In this document: positions 5,892 through 7,102 of the stretch, piece after piece
How positions within the stretch are numbered: position 1 is the first letter of the stretch
Layout of the letters: the number at the start of each line of letters is the position of its first letter
Assembly: GCA_016780695.1 (NCBI GenBank)
Contig: JADHLK010000067.1
Location: forward strand, 1 to 7,102
From: Alphaproteobacteria bacterium
GTDB taxonomy: Bacteria; Pseudomonadota; Alphaproteobacteria; Puniceispirillales; Puniceispirillaceae
DNA: 7,102 nucleotides
Direction of reading: 5' to 3'
Notes under the pieces: generated by a model
Database searches by the model: none
The model's input: the letters and a program-made list of their open reading frames with translations, nothing else
Told to the model about the DNA's origin: nothing
Program-made: the position numbers and the translations under genes

Positions 5892-6839
5892 TCAGCCGAC
5901 ATAAGTCCAAAACAAGAACATCAAATAAAGGCCAATAAAAACAAGGCCGCTTTTTCGCCCGATCGGTTTTCCGGTCAGCACATAGCCGCCCAAAAGCAGG
6001 GTTATCGCGGCCACAGCAGGCAGGCCGAACTCGGTTAATTCCGGCCCGGCAGGCAGTGGAGCGAGCAGCCCGGCTATCCCCAGCACGCCCGCCAAATTAA
6101 AAATATTGGAGCCAATGACATTCGCCAGTGCCAGATCAGACTGGCGGTGCAGCAGGCTGGCCAAAACCGCCGCCAATTCAGGCAAGGAGGTGCCAATCGC
6201 TACAATGCTCATCCCGATCACGGCTTCGGAAATGCCGGCCTGGCGGGCCAGATCAACCGCCCCGTCCACCATCAGATCCGCGCCGATAATCAGGCTGACC
6301 ACGGCCACCAGCAGCAAGGTGGCAGACTGGGCCGGCCGCAGGGGGCTGTCCGGCTCCGCCTCGATGGCGCTATCTGATTTCAGCACCCAGCCGATATAAA
6401 GCACAAATAGCACCAGCAACAGCCCGGCCCCGAAGGCTGGCAGGCTGCCGGTCAGCATGAAAAATCCGAAGACCAGCGTGGTAAAGCCAGCCATCACCAG
6501 CATATCACGGCGCGATACAGCCTCATGCGTGGCAATCGGGGCCAATACCGCGCCCAGCCCCAGCACCAGCAGCATATTGGCCATGTTGGAGCCGGCTACA
6601 TTGCTGATCGCGATAGCCGGGCTGCCAGACAGGGCTGCCTCTGCTGAGACCAGCAATTCCGGTGCAGATGTCCCGCCAGCTACCAGCAGCAGCGCTATCA
6701 GCTGTGGCGGCAGGCGCAGATGGCGGGCCAGTGAAACCGTCGCTGGAACCAGTAAATGCCCGCCGAGCAGCAAAATTGCCAGCCCGGCCATCAGCCAGAG
6801 GATAGGCCAGAATAAAACGGTTGAGACAAGATGTTCCAT
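5892..6839 (-). CDS. Sodium/calcium exchanger family protein (YrbG-like)
   Basis: A 315-residue inner-membrane cation antiporter of the CaCA superfamily, likely exchanging Ca2+ for Na+ or H+. It shows the family's internal duplication: the first alpha-repeat has GGTSAPELLVS (E61) and SNVAGSNMANML, the second AIGTSLPELAAV (E221) and ANVIGSNIFNLAGVLG. The halves are separated by a polar cytoplasmic-type loop at about 153-170 (KSDSAIEAEPDSPLRPAQ). About ten hydrophobic segments are visible, and the length fits bacterial YrbG-like proteins (about 325). The frame opens upstream to a GTG at 6980, but the extra 47 residues are Arg/Pro/Gly-rich and unlike the family, and a GAGAGGGG stretch (complement of 6842-6849) sits just before ATG 6839, which I take as the start. 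Ion specificity cannot be told from sequence. It is on the same strand as uvrC, but the 265-bp spacer suggests separate transcription. Confidence 0.92.
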   Translation of the reverse strand: MEHLVSTVLFWPILWLMAGLAILLLGGHLLVPATVSLARHLRLPPQLIALLLVAGGTSAPELLVSAEAALSGSPAIAISNVAGSNMANMLLVLGLGAVLAPIATHEAVSRRDMLVMAGFTTLVFGFFMLTGSLPAFGAGLLLVLFVLYIGWVLKSDSAIEAEPDSPLRPAQSATLLLVAVVSLIIGADLMVDGAVDLARQAGISEAVIGMSIVAIGTSLPELAAVLASLLHRQSDLALANVIGSNIFNLAGVLGIAGLLAPLPAGPELTEFGLPAVAAITLLLGGYVLTGKPIGRKSGLVFIGLYLMFLFWTYVG

Positions 6840-7102
6840 TGCCCCTCTCTTTTGAAGGCGGGCGGCTGGTATGACAAGGAAAATCATCCCGTCAGGCCGA
6901 AAAATCCGCCGCAACGGGCTGTGCGCCCCCGGTCTGTAGGCCCCGGTCTGTATCAGAGCGCGGCTACCCGCAGGACACACCGGTAGATATGGCAGGGATG
7001 ACTATTACATCGCCGCGATAACAGCCGGTAGAAAGGGATGATGAGAAAGGGGTGGGGCCAGATCTTTCGCACCGAAGTGAGAGAAAGAGCAATAGGCAGA
7101 CA
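6840..7102. other. Upstream region of the exchanger gene, no convincing gene
   Basis: This stretch should contain the exchanger promoter. Minus-strand frames are either the weak upstream extension of the exchanger or short and unlike known proteins. On the plus strand, an ATG at 7038 (or 7041) after AAAGGG stays open to the window edge for about 21 codons; that is too little to call. No RNA gene, promoter or terminator could be supported. Confidence 0.6.
6927..6954. repeat. 14-bp tandem duplication
   Basis: The units ccccggtctgtagg (6927-6940) and ccccggtctgtatc (6941-6954) match at 12 of 14 positions. The repeat lies within the presumed leader or promoter region of the exchanger gene. A unit length that is not a multiple of three agrees with this stretch being noncoding, and so supports the downstream ATG as the exchanger start. 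Confidence 0.65.

Noticed and set aside
6840..6980. Upstream extension of the exchanger frame to GTG 6980 (47 more residues)
   Set aside because: The composition is Arg/Pro/Gly-rich and unlike the family, it spans a 14-bp tandem duplication, and ATG 6839 has a better ribosome binding site and gives the usual family length.
1..7102. CRISPR array, tRNA or rRNA gene, insertion sequence, prophage or toxin-antitoxin module
   Set aside because: No regularly spaced repeat series, no recognisable RNA gene and no transposase or phage-like product were seen on either strand.

Overview
The window looks like ordinary core chromosome of an alphaproteobacterium. Three things point that way: a PetP-like MarR regulator directly upstream of a PetR/OmpR-type response regulator and an EnvZ-like kinase, a divergent branched-chain aminotransferase gene beside them, and the uvrC-pgsA gene pair. 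The DNA is moderately GC-rich throughout, and nothing in it resembles a phage, transposon or plasmid. I could not place the genus; the family calls rest on motifs read from the translations, not on a database search.

Layout. Positions 1-1834, minus strand: a marR-family gene (petP-like), an OmpR-family response regulator (petR-like) and the first 189 codons of a membrane sensor kinase that runs off the left edge. The kinase ATG directly follows the regulator's TAG, so these two are very probably translationally coupled. Positions 1835-2001 are a divergent control region with dyad symmetries. Positions 2002-2898, plus strand: ilvE, a fold-type IV PLP aminotransferase. Positions 2899-2987 are a short convergent spacer with a C8 run, a G8 run and a duplicated segment; it probably ends the transcript arriving from pgsA.

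Positions 2988-5626, minus strand: pgsA (phosphatidylglycerophosphate synthase) downstream of uvrC (excision nuclease subunit C), separated by 104 bp and probably co-transcribed. Positions 5627-5891 are a gene-free, partly AT-rich spacer with two palindromes and a spaced direct repeat. Positions 5892-6839, minus strand: a YrbG-like sodium/calcium exchanger. Positions 6840-7102 hold no convincing gene, only a 14-bp tandem duplication.

The genes fall into unrelated housekeeping functions: envelope or energy signalling, branched-chain amino acid metabolism, phospholipid synthesis, DNA repair and cation transport. I found no candidate for a new defence, mobile or biosynthetic system. The items worth a second look are all in the spacers, and they are modest.
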